A stretch of DNA of 20,120 bases, taken from positions 1-20,120 of the forward strand of contig JBDKTK010000307.1 in NCBI GenBank assembly GCA_039680225.1, given 5' to 3'. Shown piece by piece: positions 7,550 through 15,244 of the stretch; the first letter of the stretch is position 1, and every line of letters starts with the position of its first letter. The stretch comes from JBDKTK01 sp039680225 (lineage in GTDB: Bacteria > Desulfobacterota > Syntrophia > Syntrophales > UBA4778). Made by a program: the position numbers and the translations under genes. Below the pieces are notes generated by a model that was not told the DNA's origin, searched no databases, and worked only from the letters and a program-made list of their open reading frames with translations.

Positions 7550-8815
7550 TCAGACTCCCTTGAAAATCACGCAGCAGTTTGTGCCCCCGAATCCGAAAGC
7601 ATTCGAGAGGGCTATCTCGCAATGCTGCCGGCGGGCGGCGTTGGGAACGACATCGATCCCTTCCAGGTCGGGGTCCGGGACATGGTTTATCGTCGGCAGG
7701 ATTATCCCCTCCTGCATCCCCTGGATGGTCAGGGCGTTTTCGATGGCCGCCGCAGCGCCCAAAGTATGGCCCACCTGGGACTTGTTCGAAGACACGGGGA
7801 TGCGCTTCATCTCCCCGCCGAATATTTTTTTCAGGCATTCCAGTTCGACCTTGTCGCCCCGCTGGGTGGAGGGCCCGTGCGCATTGATGTAATCTATATC
7901 TGCGGCGGAAAGCGCGGCATCCTCGATTGCCTCGTTTATCGCCCGGATTATGGTGTCCGGGTTCGGGTTGGTAAATTGGTAAGCGTCGGAGGTCCAGCCG
8001 ATCCCGAGTACCTCTGCCCTGGGCTTGAGGCCGTAAACGCCCAGCATTTCTTCCGCAGCAAGCACCACGACGCCCGCCCCTTCGGAAAGCACGAACCCCC
8101 TGCGGTCGGCGCTGAACGGGCGGGACGCTTGCGAGGGATTGCCAAAGGCCCGGTCCCTGGGGGTTATCTTGACTGTTGCGTTCATGTTCTCGAACCCGTG
8201 GACTATTTCCGGGATGATGGGAGTTTCGACCCCTCCCGCGAGCACGAAGTCGCAGTCCCCGTCCCTGATCATCCGGGAGCCGATCCCGATGGCGTGGTTC
8301 CCCGAGGCGCAGGCCCCCTGCGGAGAAAATATGGGACCGGTGAATCCCAGGAGGACCCCGGCCTTGCCGGACGGCAGGTTCGCGCAGAGGTTGGGCAGCA
8401 GGTAAGGGCTGACCTTGAGGGGCCCTTTTTCCATGAGGTTGAGCATGGCGGTCCGGTATGCATCGGCGCCGTTCAGGGCCGACCCTATCAGGCATGCCGT
8501 CCGCGGTCCCGTGTCCCTGTCCATGGCGAGCCCGGAATTCTCAAGGGCCTCCTTGCAGACGGCCATGGTCAGGATAACGAAAGCGGCATTCCAGAAATGG
8601 ACCTCCCGCTTGTTGGTGAACCCGAGCGACAGCGGGTCCCAGCCCGGGATCTCGCCCACGACGCTGCATTTTGTATTGACGCTGCACCTTGTGATCGGGC
8701 CGAAACCGGCCTCTGCCTTGACGGCCCGGGCCCATGTCTCCCCGAACGTCTTCCCCAGGGGGGTAGCCGCCCCGTAACCGATCACAAAAACACGCCTGTT
8801 TTTCGGTGCTCTCAT
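7550..8815 (-). CDS. Beta-ketoacyl-ACP synthase, FabF-like (second of the pair)
   Basis: A 421-residue condensing enzyme of full FabF length. The catalytic triad is complete: Cys169 in PQGACASGNHAIG, His313 in NAHGPSTQRGD, His350 in NKSQVGHTLGAAAA. The C-terminus has the usual FGFGGTNCCVIF. It should condense an acyl starter on Cys169 with malonyl-ACP. The gene follows the other ketosynthase by only four bases and is followed by a thioesterase two bases later. In studied aryl polyene systems one partner of the ketosynthase pair is a chain-length factor lacking the Cys; here both proteins keep it. Which of the two does priming or elongation cannot be told by eye. Confidence 0.93.
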   Translation of the reverse strand: MRAPKNRRVFVIGYGAATPLGKTFGETWARAVKAEAGFGPITRCSVNTKCSVVGEIPGWDPLSLGFTNKREVHFWNAAFVILTMAVCKEALENSGLAMDRDTGPRTACLIGSALNGADAYRTAMLNLMEKGPLKVSPYLLPNLCANLPSGKAGVLLGFTGPIFSPQGACASGNHAIGIGSRMIRDGDCDFVLAGGVETPIIPEIVHGFENMNATVKITPRDRAFGNPSQASRPFSADRRGFVLSEGAGVVVLAAEEMLGVYGLKPRAEVLGIGWTSDAYQFTNPNPDTIIRAINEAIEDAALSAADIDYINAHGPSTQRGDKVELECLKKIFGGEMKRIPVSSNKSQVGHTLGAAAAIENALTIQGMQEGIILPTINHVPDPDLEGIDVVPNAARRQHCEIALSNAFGFGGTNCCVIFKGV

Positions 8816-8819
8816 CCTC

Positions 8820-10088
8820 TCAGTTCAACCTTCTCAAAATAAGGCAGGAATTGCATCCTCCGAAGCCGAAGGAGTTTTTCAGCACGAACTCCTGCTCCAT
8901 TTTGCGGGCGCCCTCCGGCACGCAGTCCAGTTCAATTTCCGGGTCCGGCAGGTAATTTATTGTCGGCAGTAAAACGTCCTCAAGCATGCCTTTCACGGCA
9001 AAGATGGTCTCCAGGGCGCTTGACGCCCCCATGGCGTGGCCGATCAGCGACTTGTTTGCCGATGCGGGCGGGATGTCCCGGCCGAAAACCTCCCGGAGCG
9101 CGTCGGATTCCACCTTGTCCCCGACCCTGGTCGAAGCCGCATGGGCATTCACGGCGTCGATATCGCCGGTCCCGATACCGGCATCGGTTATGCTCTCCCG
9201 CATGCAGCGGGTAATCGTCTCCAGGTTCGGGGTCACGAAATGATGCGCGTCGGACGACATGGCCCATCCCGCCATTTCCACGCGCGGCTTGAGCCCGTTG
9301 GCCGCCGCAAATTCCGGCGTGGCAATTATGATGCATCCCGCGCCTTCCGAAATAATAAAGCCCCTCCTGTTGGCGGAAAACGGGCGGCTCAGTTTTTCCG
9401 GCGGCTCCGGAATCTGGTTCTCTTTCGGCCTGTAAGCGGCGTTCATTGTCGCAAACCCCGCCACTATCGGCTCCACTATGCAGAAATCGGCGGCGCCGCA
9501 GATGGCTACGTCCGCCTTGTTCTGTTTGAGCAGCATGGCGCCCATGATCATCGAGGTGCATCCGGTGGCGCAGGCAGTCACCGTGGAGCAGATCGGGCCG
9601 GTCGCCCCGGTCAGCATGGATATCTTGCCTCCCACCATGTTGATGCAGGAATTCGGGTTCGTGAACGGATGGGGGTTCTTGTTTTCGGAAACCATCAGCC
9701 GGTCTGCATGGATCACCGCGTCAAGGCCGCCCACCGCCGAACTGAAAGTGACGGCGACGCGGGGGGCCAGGCCGGAAGTTATTTCCACCGAGCTGTTCTT
9801 CAGGGCACGGTATGCCACCAGCATTGAATACCGGAAAATCGGGGAGGTCCAGCCCGCCATCTTGCGGGGCGTCAGAAAAGGGTAGGGCGAAGGGTCGAAA
9901 TCCTCGACCTGGCCGCAGTGCCTCACCGGGAAACCTTTGCGGAGCGGAAAACGGGTCAGCTCGCCGATTCCGCTTTCGCCTGCCAGGGCCCTCGACCATT
10001 GCCTGTCCTCCCGGGTCCCGAGCGGGGATACGAAGTCCCATCCGAGAATAACCGGCCGCGAGTTATATCCGGTTTTGTCACTGCCCAT
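8820..10088 (-). CDS. Beta-ketoacyl-ACP synthase, FabF-like (first of the pair)
   Basis: A 422-residue ketosynthase with Cys173 in TACATGCTSM, His316 in NAHAASTRVGD and His351 in ANKSLIGHAMGASS. The first His motif reads HAAST where FabF enzymes have HGTST; the two residues after His are changed, but the catalytic His is present. The C-terminus is FGFGGCNSCLILR. Before Cys173 is an unusual GPICSTVTAC segment. The start ATG follows AAGGA at about 11 bases and the upstream radical SAM stop by 22 bases. It shares the family and size of its downstream neighbour but is clearly diverged from it, so the pair may be a heterodimer or act on different chain lengths (inference). Confidence 0.92.
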   Translation of the reverse strand: MGSDKTGYNSRPVILGWDFVSPLGTREDRQWSRALAGESGIGELTRFPLRKGFPVRHCGQVEDFDPSPYPFLTPRKMAGWTSPIFRYSMLVAYRALKNSSVEITSGLAPRVAVTFSSAVGGLDAVIHADRLMVSENKNPHPFTNPNSCINMVGGKISMLTGATGPICSTVTACATGCTSMIMGAMLLKQNKADVAICGAADFCIVEPIVAGFATMNAAYRPKENQIPEPPEKLSRPFSANRRGFIISEGAGCIIIATPEFAAANGLKPRVEMAGWAMSSDAHHFVTPNLETITRCMRESITDAGIGTGDIDAVNAHAASTRVGDKVESDALREVFGRDIPPASANKSLIGHAMGASSALETIFAVKGMLEDVLLPTINYLPDPEIELDCVPEGARKMEQEFVLKNSFGFGGCNSCLILRRLN

Positions 10089-10110
10089 TATATGGATAAT
10101 CCTTCAGGTG

Positions 10111-11109
10111 TCACCAGGGGATGAACTGGTACAGCTTGGCAAACATTTCGTACACTTCGATCCAGTTCTGCAGGTCTTTGGCCGAGCGCAGGTGGCCCCT
10201 CTTGTTGACCATTACCCAGCTCATGTGCGCGGCCCCGTCCTTGCATGTGGAGCAGTCCCTAGTCGCCGACGTGCAGCAGCGGTGCATGGTCTTCAGGTCT
10301 GCCGACCAGCGGATGAAGTGAATGAGCCTCTTGGGGCGGGGGTTCCGGGCATCCATCTGCTCCGTCACGGACGGGCACTCATTCCAGCCGAAGGGCCGGC
10401 CGAGCATTTTTCCGGTGGTGATGACTTCATGGTAGTACTTGCAGGATATGACGGCGCGCGGGTATTTTTCGAGCATCTCGTCCATTTCGGCCCGGAGGTC
10501 TTTCAGGGCCTCGGGGGTCCAGAAAAAACCGTTGACCCCTTCATCGTTGGACAGCAGCTGCATGTGAACTTTCAGGCCGATATCGTCGATCTTCTTTATG
10601 ACCCTTTCGGTGCGCCCGATCTGCCGGGGGGTTATCGTGTACAGGTAATATGTGTGCGGGTCGCCTTCGTAGTTTTTGCTCGAAACGGCGAACGTGTCCT
10701 TGCCCCTGAGGATTTTTTCGTCATCGCCGTCGCCCCACAGGGAAATGCCGATCATCATGTTCGGAAATCTCTCGCGCGAGATCTTTATCTGCCCGTTGGT
10801 GGCAACGAATGTCGGCAGGCGCTTGTAGAAGGATTCAACCCTGTCCGGGAAAAGCGTCGGCTCGCCGCCAATCAGGATCGCCAGGTTCACGCCGCGCTGC
10901 ATCTCGTTTTCGACGAAGGCGTCCCACTTGCCGGTATCGGACTCCTCGCTGGAGACGGTGTGTTCGCCGGAGGAAAAGAAGAAGCACCCCTTGCACCTGA
11001 GATTGCACTTGTTGGTTACGTCGTAGATTGAGCTTCTGATGTTCAAACGGGATATGCGCTTGTAGCGCTCATACCAAACATTATCCAGAAGCGAGCTGAC
11101 CGTGTTCAT
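10111..11109 (-). CDS. Radical SAM protein (paralog of the next gene upstream)
   Basis: A 332-residue radical SAM enzyme. The cluster motif CNLRCKGC gives Cys35, Cys39, Cys42, and GGEPTL at 81-86 is the SAM-binding glycine-rich motif. Further Cys are at 245 and in a C-terminal group CC-x6-C-x2-C (Cys278, 279, 286, 289: HRCCTSATRDCSTC), which may hold an auxiliary iron-sulphur cluster as in SPASM/Twitch proteins. The same layout recurs in the adjacent gene at 11182-12246. The reaction is unknown. A place directly between the ketosynthases and the ACP suggests an ACP-bound or aryl substrate (inference). The ATG has AAAGG about 12 bases upstream. The gap to the upstream radical SAM gene is 72 bases. 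Confidence 0.88.
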   Translation of the reverse strand: MNTVSSLLDNVWYERYKRISRLNIRSSIYDVTNKCNLRCKGCFFFSSGEHTVSSEESDTGKWDAFVENEMQRGVNLAILIGGEPTLFPDRVESFYKRLPTFVATNGQIKISRERFPNMMIGISLWGDGDDEKILRGKDTFAVSSKNYEGDPHTYYLYTITPRQIGRTERVIKKIDDIGLKVHMQLLSNDEGVNGFFWTPEALKDLRAEMDEMLEKYPRAVISCKYYHEVITTGKMLGRPFGWNECPSVTEQMDARNPRPKRLIHFIRWSADLKTMHRCCTSATRDCSTCKDGAAHMSWVMVNKRGHLRSAKDLQNWIEVYEMFAKLYQFIPW

Positions 11110-11181
11110 CTTGCTTTTTTACCTTTCAAAAACCAATCCCCGCACTCTTATCTGGAGAAATTGGGTTCAACCGAAACCTGC

Positions 11182-12246
11182 TTAGAAACCCGGGGGCGAA
11201 ATGGGCATATTGCACAGGTTCCTGTCCTTTTCATACCCCATGACCCAGACGGAGAGATATGTATCGACGTAATCCAGCCATGATTTGAATGTGTCGGGAT
11301 CGGTAGCGTGCCGGTACAGGCGGGCCGTGACAACGGCGCTCCCGGCCGCATAATGCCGGCATTCCCCGCAATCCGTGTCCGGAACGCAGCACGACACGCT
11401 CCTGTCCCAGGACAGGTCGGCGCGGTACTGCCTGAAACTCCGGCCGAGCCCCAGGTCGGTCGAGGAATTCATCCGGGGATACGAACAGGAATACAGGTCG
11501 TGGAGCCCGGACCTGTGGGTGTGGGCAACAGCATTGTAGTAGGAATAAAGCACATGATCGGGATACTGGGACATCAGTCTGATGACGGTGCTGCGCACGT
11601 GGGCGAGGGATTTCTCATTGTGCGCAAGAGAACCCGTGTAGCCGACCGGCGGGGAAAAAATATTGAAGCTGACCCTGCAGCCGCTCGCGGACAATGACTC
11701 CATCACGGTATGTATTTCTTCGATATTTTCTCTCGTGAAGGTATAAATGAAAACGACCCGCGGGTCGCTCCTGTAATTGTCGAGTTGCTTCTTCAACAGG
11801 TCTTTCGAGCGCCTTACCCTCAGGCTGGTCCGATCGTCGCCCCAGACGGAGATATGGATCTTGTAGCCGACGGATTCGGGGATCCGCTGCAGGCCGTTGG
11901 TGGCGATGCAGCCCAGCGGCATCTCCTCGTAGCAAACCTGCAAAAGCCCGGGGACCAGGGACGGCTCGGCGCCGGCCAGCACAACATACGTGATTCCCCG
12001 CGCCTTCTCCTGCCGCATGAGGCTCCGCCATTCATCCGGGTCCCTGTGGTCCTGCGAGAACTGCTTGTCCCCCTCGTAGTAATAGCATCCTTCGCAGCGC
12101 ATATTGCAGCGATTGGTCATGTCGTATGTCGACTCGCGCAGGAAAAAGTATTTCCGGACTTTCTCCCAGCGGTCCCGGACGGCGGTCTCGGACAGGAGAT
12201 CGGAGAATTTCCACTTGGTTTGCGGCTTTTGGCTTGTGATCTGCAT
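11182..12246 (-). CDS. Radical SAM protein (paralog of the next gene downstream)
   Basis: A 354-residue radical SAM enzyme with the cluster motif CNMRCEGC (Cys47, Cys51, Cys54) and a glycine-rich motif altered to AGAEPSL (91-97) where the neighbour has GGEPTL. A C-terminal Cys group CC-x5-C-x2-C (Cys286, 287, 293, 296: SCCVPDTDCGEC) parallels the neighbour's, and Cys254 parallels Cys245. ISVWGDD at 132-138 matches ISLWGDG in the paralog. It begins five bases after the stop of the upstream ACP gene, so the ACP and this enzyme are in one operon. Products of this general class include methyl transfer, C-C bond formation and desaturation; none can be chosen from sequence. Paralogy with the neighbour is visible along the whole length. 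Confidence 0.88.
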   Translation of the reverse strand: MQITSQKPQTKWKFSDLLSETAVRDRWEKVRKYFFLRESTYDMTNRCNMRCEGCYYYEGDKQFSQDHRDPDEWRSLMRQEKARGITYVVLAGAEPSLVPGLLQVCYEEMPLGCIATNGLQRIPESVGYKIHISVWGDDRTSLRVRRSKDLLKKQLDNYRSDPRVVFIYTFTRENIEEIHTVMESLSASGCRVSFNIFSPPVGYTGSLAHNEKSLAHVRSTVIRLMSQYPDHVLYSYYNAVAHTHRSGLHDLYSCSYPRMNSSTDLGLGRSFRQYRADLSWDRSVSCCVPDTDCGECRHYAAGSAVVTARLYRHATDPDTFKSWLDYVDTYLSVWVMGYEKDRNLCNMPISPPGF

Positions 12247-12251
12247 TGATT

Positions 12252-12527
12252 CTAAACGGTATCGGCTTTCCCGCCCAGCTTGTTCAATATGTATTCGGAA
12301 AGCAGGCGGACATTCTTTAACCCGGGATAATCTTCCTCTTCGATTGTGATGCCGTATTCGTCCTGGATTACAAGGGCCACGGTTGCTATATCCATGCTGT
12401 CCACACCGAGTTCGTCAACGAGGTCCATGTCGGGGTCGAACGTTTCAGCGGTGATATTTTCCAGCTTGAGCTCGTTTATAATTATCCTGGCAACATTTAG
12501 GATGATACCGTTTAAATCATCAGACAT
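12252..12527 (-). CDS. Acyl carrier protein (operon copy)
   Basis: A 91-residue acidic acyl carrier protein. The phosphopantetheine site is Ser44 in DELGVDSMDIATV, the canonical D-S-[LM] context, in a four-helix fold of normal length. The chosen ATG at 12525-12527 lies downstream of an AGGAG/GGA stretch and an A-rich spacer; the frame is open further upstream to 12650 but that part does not look like ACP. It would carry the aryl starter or growing chain for the downstream ketosynthases. It is the first gene of the series ACP, radical SAM, radical SAM, ketosynthase, ketosynthase, thioesterase. The second ACP at 13050-13313 is quite different, so the two probably have separate tasks. Confidence 0.92.
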   Translation of the reverse strand: MSDDLNGIILNVARIIINELKLENITAETFDPDMDLVDELGVDSMDIATVALVIQDEYGITIEEEDYPGLKNVRLLSEYILNKLGGKADTV

Positions 12528-13049
12528 TTTTTTTTCCAACTCCTGGGCCAATAAAATTTTTACTTCTGTACTCCCCGGGTCTGTCCCTGATACGAAAGGG
12601 CTCTCAATTTGAAAAACCCGGCCGCAGATAGTCCGGGCTGAACACCGCAAGGTACCGGATTAACTGCCAAAAAGCCGCTTTCCCAAACGGGCCGGCCTTG
12701 GATTGCCCTGCTATAAAGCTTTAGTGTGAGTGAATATCTCAGTTCTTAACAGTTTTTCAATAATTTTTTTACACTTTGGCCTCCGGATTAAATGACGCTG
12801 TCAACCATTTTTATTCCAAACTCAACCCAGGCACAGGTTCAGCATCATGGCCGATCCGGGGCCGGGCTGTGTGTCCGGGTAAAGGGGGTCGAAACTGCCG
12901 GGGACCCCGCCAAAAGGCACGGGGGTTGAGGGCGTCTGAAACATGTTGAACGGGTTTTTACCCAAAGATTCCTGATTCCGGCGCTGCGGCTGTTCTCTTA
13001 CCGGAGGCGCTGATGAACCTGTCCCGGGTTATGAAAACTCGCGTACCGG
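12528..13049 (-). other. Long intergenic stretch between the two ACP genes
   Basis: About 520 bases without a firmly supported gene. The part at about 12730-12830 is AT-rich and on the minus strand holds a loose promoter-like pair (TTGAAA, then TATTCA 18 bases on) that could drive the ACP-led operon. A possible small proline-rich frame lies at 12822-12965 (listed separately). No tRNA, repeat array or clear terminator is seen. Confidence 0.4.
12822..12965 (-). CDS. Possible small proline/glycine-rich peptide (speculative)
   Basis: A 47-codon frame starting at TTG (12963-12965) with AGGAA about four bases upstream, or a 40-codon frame from ATG at 12942-12944. The peptide is rich in Pro, Gly, Phe and Tyr (for example FQTPSTPVPFGGVPG) and ends in MMLNLCLG. 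The frame is also open for about 18 codons upstream, to an in-frame TAA. Nothing in it is recognisable. It may be a real small gene, the end of a decayed gene, or chance in GC-rich DNA. Confidence 0.2.
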   Translation of the reverse strand: MGKNPFNMFQTPSTPVPFGGVPGSFDPLYPDTQPGPGSAMMLNLCLG

Positions 13050-13313
13050 CTATTTGGGGCGATTGTTATGGATGTATTCCGCAAGCTTTCTCAAATTAGC
13101 GAATATCTTTTCTCCAAGCTCCTTGTTGTCTATCCTGACCGAGTAGTCCCTTTCTATCATCATTACAAGTTCCAGGACATCTATGGAATCTATGCCGATT
13201 TCCCCGCCGATCAGCTGCGCGTCGGGGTCAAGCTTATCGGGCTCTATATGCAGCAATCCCAGGGTATCGATGACCTTTATTTTGAGTTCCTGAATTAATT
13301 CGTCAATCCTCAT
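13050..13313 (-). CDS. Acyl carrier protein (upstream copy)
   Basis: An 87-residue acyl carrier protein counted from the ATG at 13311-13313; a TTG three codons earlier is possible but has no better binding site. The attachment serine is Ser42 in GGEIGIDSIDVLELV, where most ACPs have Asp-Ser-Leu, so the D-S-I form is typical of carrier proteins outside core fatty acid synthesis. The N-terminal helix and the acidic second helix match the fold. The gene stands alone, with about 520 bases to the next ACP and about 195 to the broken CsgG/FlgO-like gene. Aryl polyene clusters also encode two ACPs, one often for starter loading. Function as a carrier is clear; the partner enzymes are inferred from position. 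Confidence 0.9.
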   Translation of the reverse strand: MRIDELIQELKIKVIDTLGLLHIEPDKLDPDAQLIGGEIGIDSIDVLELVMMIERDYSVRIDNKELGEKIFANLRKLAEYIHNNRPK

Positions 13314-13491
13314 GCCTATCAAAAATACATATATTAGCCGAGCCCGATAAATGCCGTTCGGGCGTGATCATCAAAACGGCTGTTTGGATATGTGATCAGA
13401 AATCCCGGGGAAAAAGCGGAGTGCCTGCGGGCTGCTTAAACCGGCATCCTGAAAGCCAGCCTGTGAAAAATTCTGTTTCTGCCGTTCCTCT

Positions 13492-13514
13492 GAATTGAGT
13501 CTTGACCTCAATTC
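13492..13514 (-). repeat. Stem-loop spanning the stop codon of the CsgG/FlgO-like gene
   Basis: GAATTGAG (13492-13499) and CTCAATTC (13507-13514) form a perfect eight-base-pair stem with a seven-base loop. The TGA stop lies in one arm. No T-run follows on the minus strand, so it is at best a weak or Rho-assisted terminator, or an mRNA-stabilising hairpin. Confidence 0.45.
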
Positions 13515-14619
13515 CGGGACAGCTTTAAATTATTGAAGAAAACATCATGCTCACGCCACCTGTAGACAACAAAAGTGCGCGTTCCGGAATAAGTGTGGAT
13601 GCCGAGCTTTTTAACCGTCCTCATGCTCGGCACGTTCTTAAACACGAACTGCAGCGTCACCGAACCTCCGGCCAGCAGCGTGATCCTTTCACCTTCCCTG
13701 ACCAGATAATGCTGGTCATTGTCATATCTGTATATTTCCGTTACTTCGTATTCCGAGCCGTTGCCGCCCGTCATTTTCGATTTCGTGTATCTCGACCTTT
13801 CCGCGTAGAAGATGACATTGCGCCAATAATTCGCCTTGTTGGTCACCTGGACCGTGCAGACTATGTCATTGCCCGATATGCTTACCTGCCGCAATTCGTA
13901 AAGATAGTCGTCCTCCTGCCTGGATGCGATTACCTTGTAGGTCTTCGGGAGTTCGGGCGGCTTCGATTCAGGCGCCTTTACCTCGGGTTTCTGGGGCGGA
14001 GGCTCGGGCTGCTTTGCGGGGGGCGGGGCCACCGGCTCCCTGGGGGTCTCCTTTTCGGTTCCGGCTTCGGCTCGGGAACGGGTTTGGAAACCGGCTCGAC
14101 TCCCTGTTCGAGGCTCTGGGCGAGCATGTTTTCAATGGACCTTGTTTTCGCAATGTCGACTTTCCTCGCGCCAAGGACCTTCGCGGTTTTCGTGGAGAGT
14201 ATCTTGCAGGAAATCCTGATGCTGTCGCCGAACGGGGTCAGCAGACCGGTCACGAGGAGGTCCACGCCCGCTATTTTGCCTATTTCCTTGATGGTCTGAG
14301 GATCGACGAGCCCGGAAGCGGCAAACTTGTGCTCTGTCATTATGGCCTTTAAATGCGCCCTGTCGATGACCTCATATCTCGTGGAATTTCTGGTCAAATT
14401 GACCGAGATCTCTTCCGATATGAATCGTCCCAGCTCGGTTATGTTCCCCTTGAGATCGGTAAAATCAACAACGGCCACCCTTTTCTTCCCGCTTTTAATG
14501 ATGTCCCTGGTGAGCCCCTGGGACATGGTGTTTAACTCATCTTCGTAAGCTGAACAAATCGAAGGGCTGCAAGCCAGGAAGAAAACGCACAACAAAATGA
14601 GCAGTATTCTATTCAGCAT
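13508..14619 (-). pseudogene. CsgG/FlgO-like envelope protein gene, interrupted by a one-base frameshift
   Basis: Two frames together make one gene of about 370 residues. The 5' frame starts at ATG 14617-14619 (GGAG five bases upstream), has a signal peptide (hydrophobic run, FLACS or CSA|YED cleavage region), then a CsgG/FlgO-like domain (about 46-165: RVAVVDFTDLKG, YEVIDRAHLKAIMTEH, GVDLLVTGLL) and a proline/lysine linker PEPKPEPK. Near 14052-14055, an AAAA run on the minus strand, the linker continues in another frame (ETPREPVAPPPAKQPEPPP) into a beta-rich C-terminal domain ending at 13508. One added A restores the frame; without it the first frame ends at 13978. Sequencing error or real mutation cannot be told apart. 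Such proteins are outer-membrane-associated; the function is unknown. The gene diverges from the lipoprotein gene at 14867. Confidence 0.75.
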
Positions 14620-14866
14620 CATTTCTCCATGGGTATGGGACACATTATTTCCGGAAATTATTGCCTTTAAACATGTTTTAATCTGTTTTTGCAACCAGAA
14701 ATTCACAATTTGCGCTAATTTCAATACATTTAATCTATTCGGAAAAAAGGACAAAATATAAAGTATTATTTAAAGGTGCCTCTAAACCCGAAAAAATTGG
14801 AGTTTGGTCCGTTATGTGGTATGAACCGCGCAGGGGAAGGCAGAACGTTTGAAAAAAGGATTGATG

Positions 14867-15244
14867 ATGAAAAAGGTTTTATTTTTTGCAGCTATCGTTT
14901 TTTTAATTACGGCCAGCGGGTGCGCCATAATCGGGCGCGACCGCGATTTCCGGTCTTTTGACCCGAAATCTCTCAACTCTGTAGTGCCCGGAAAAACCAC
15001 CGCCGGCCAGGTGACCCAACTCTTCGGGGCCCCTACCCAGGTCGTGAAATTATCAAACGGGAATGCCTATATGTACACGAGGAGCACGAGCAAGGGCACG
15101 GTGGTGTGGCTTCTCCTAATCACATTTGCCAACTACGACAGGAAGTACGACCAGGTCGTGTTCTTTTTTGATAAGAACGACGTTCTCACGCATTACGGCA
15201 GCTCCCTGAATGCGGCAGAGGCGGCCTATGGCATGCCGTTTTAA
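14867..15244 (+). CDS. Small BamE/SmpA-like lipoprotein
   Basis: A 125-residue lipoprotein. Two adjacent ATG codons (14864, 14867) are possible; the second has AGG six bases upstream. The signal peptide is MKKVLFFAAIVFLITASGC with lipidated Cys19. The mature part has VVPGKTTAGQVTQLFGAP (about 45-62), the SmpA/OmlA (BamE) signature 'pGmtkaqVxxllGxP', followed by beta strands (DQVVFFFDKNDVLTHYG). BamE is a small subunit of the outer membrane beta-barrel assembly machine, but many stand-alone paralogs exist with unknown roles, and no other Bam gene is here. The stop overlaps the next lipoprotein gene by 17 bases, so the two are translated together. Confidence 0.8.
   Translation: MKKVLFFAAIVFLITASGCAIIGRDRDFRSFDPKSLNSVVPGKTTAGQVTQLFGAPTQVVKLSNGNAYMYTRSTSKGTVVWLLLITFANYDRKYDQVVFFFDKNDVLTHYGSSLNAAEAAYGMPF

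Noticed and set aside
7550..8495. A 481-codon minus-strand open frame from 8495 through 7050
   Set aside because: Its first two thirds lie over the ketosynthase in another frame and are Arg/Pro-rich nonsense; only the part from 7547 is a real gene (the thioesterase).
7622..8842. Long plus-strand frame of 406 codons opposite the ketosynthase
   Set aside because: Antisense shadow of a GC-rich gene with no domain content; the minus strand encodes a complete ketosynthase with its catalytic residues.
9937..11031. Plus-strand frame of 364 codons opposite a ketosynthase end and a radical SAM gene
   Set aside because: It crosses two real genes on the other strand and has no recognisable motif.
14030..14060. 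Programmed -1 ribosomal frameshift in the CsgG/FlgO-like gene
   Set aside because: The site (CCG AAA AGG) is not a standard X-XXY-YYZ slippery heptamer, and no clear stimulatory structure was seen; a lost base is simpler.
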